A stretch of DNA of 6,735 nt. It comes from Clostridiales bacterium. Its GTDB lineage: Bacteria > Bacillota > Clostridia > Oscillospirales > Acutalibacteraceae. The notes beneath the pieces are model-generated. The model had not been told where the DNA came from. It made no database searches and saw nothing but the letters and a program-made list of their open reading frames with translations. Below are positions 6,512 to 6,735 of this stretch, piece by piece; the stretch's first letter is position 1, and each line of letters opens with the position of its first letter. The stretch spans positions 1-6,735 of the forward strand of contig JAAYWU010000256.1 in assembly GCA_012516295.1 (NCBI GenBank), in the 5' to 3' direction. The translations under genes were made by a program, and so were the position numbers.

Positions 6512-6735
6512 CTATTTTATACGGAATAAGGTCTGGCCATATTCCACAACCTGTCCCGCAGCCGCGCAAATTTCCGTAATTTCCCCGTCGCGGTCGGCGG
6601 TGATTTCATTTAAAAGCTTCATGGCTTCGATAATGCAAAGCGTGTCGCCCTTTTTCACCTTGCTGCCCACCTGCACATACGGCTCGGAATCCGGGGAGGG
6701 GGCGGAATAAAACACGCCTACCATGGGGGATTTAA
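6512..6735 (-). CDS. accB: Biotin carboxyl carrier protein of acetyl-CoA carboxylase, C-terminal part
   Basis: Carries the covalently bound biotin that shuttles carboxyl groups between AccC and the AccD/AccA pair. Only the C-terminal biotinyl domain is inside the window; the gene runs off the right edge. The methionine at 6724 is internal: the in-frame codons before it read K-S-P, giving the family motif SPMVGVFY. The biotinylation site is EAMK within CIIEAMKLLNEI, with the modified lysine codon at 6619-6617. The two glycine turns on either side (VQVGSKVKKGD and ADRDGEI) are those of the flattened beta-barrel fold. It ends in VVEYGQTLFRIK with a TAG stop inside the fabZ ribosome site. What is missing is the N-terminal and proline/alanine-rich linker region, usually about 80 residues. 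Confidence 0.95.
   Translation of the reverse strand, partial: KSPMVGVFYSAPSPDSEPYVQVGSKVKKGDTLCIIEAMKLLNEITADRDGEITEICAAAGQVVEYGQTLFRIK

Noticed and set aside
6722..6724. ATG at 6724 as the true start of a short 70-residue biotinyl protein
   Set aside because: The codons before it (K-S-P) continue the SPMVG motif of AccB, so the methionine is internal and the gene continues beyond the window.

Overview
The window looks like chromosomal DNA from a moderately GC-rich member of the Firmicutes, most likely class Clostridia. The basis is the gene order accB-fabZ-accC-accD-accA with separate accD and accA genes, the strong purine-rich Shine-Dalgarno sequences, the GTG and TTG starts, and a cytosolic-tail chemoreceptor of clostridial type. 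A placement in or near the Oscillospirales would fit the base composition, but that is only a guess. I see no phage, insertion sequence, CRISPR array, tRNA or rRNA.

Layout. The left third (9-2129, + strand) is one complete methyl-accepting chemotaxis protein, closed by a strong rho-independent terminator (2140-2168). A convergent minus-strand gene follows (2313-2954), encoding a GntR-family repressor-type regulator with an FCD ligand domain. It has its own terminator, a readable promoter, and an inverted repeat lying on the promoter that could be an autoregulatory operator. The right half (3089-6735, minus strand) is the 3' end of a type II fatty-acid biosynthesis operon. In transcription order it holds accB (its 5' end lies beyond the window), fabZ, accC, accD and accA, followed by a short hairpin/T-run terminator. 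The genes are packed with gaps of 9 and 20 bases and then ATGA-type overlaps.

How the genes work together. AccB, AccC, AccD and AccA are the four parts of acetyl-CoA carboxylase. AccC carboxylates the biotin carried on AccB, and the AccD/AccA pair moves the carboxyl group to acetyl-CoA to make malonyl-CoA. FabZ dehydrates 3-hydroxyacyl-ACP in the elongation cycle fed by that malonyl-CoA. The GntR regulator lies just downstream of this operon on the same strand, but a terminator and its own promoter separate it, so a regulatory link to lipid synthesis is only a hypothesis.

Most notable observation. The start of accA that context predicts is an ATG overlapping the accD stop, 7 bases after a near-perfect Shine-Dalgarno. 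It opens a reading frame with an in-frame amber TAG at codon 4, where AccA proteins of this type usually have tyrosine. Translation can only give a full AccA if it restarts at a GTG three codons further on, if the TAG is suppressed, or if the TAG is a sequence error. The other genes look ordinary, and I found no clear new multi-gene system.
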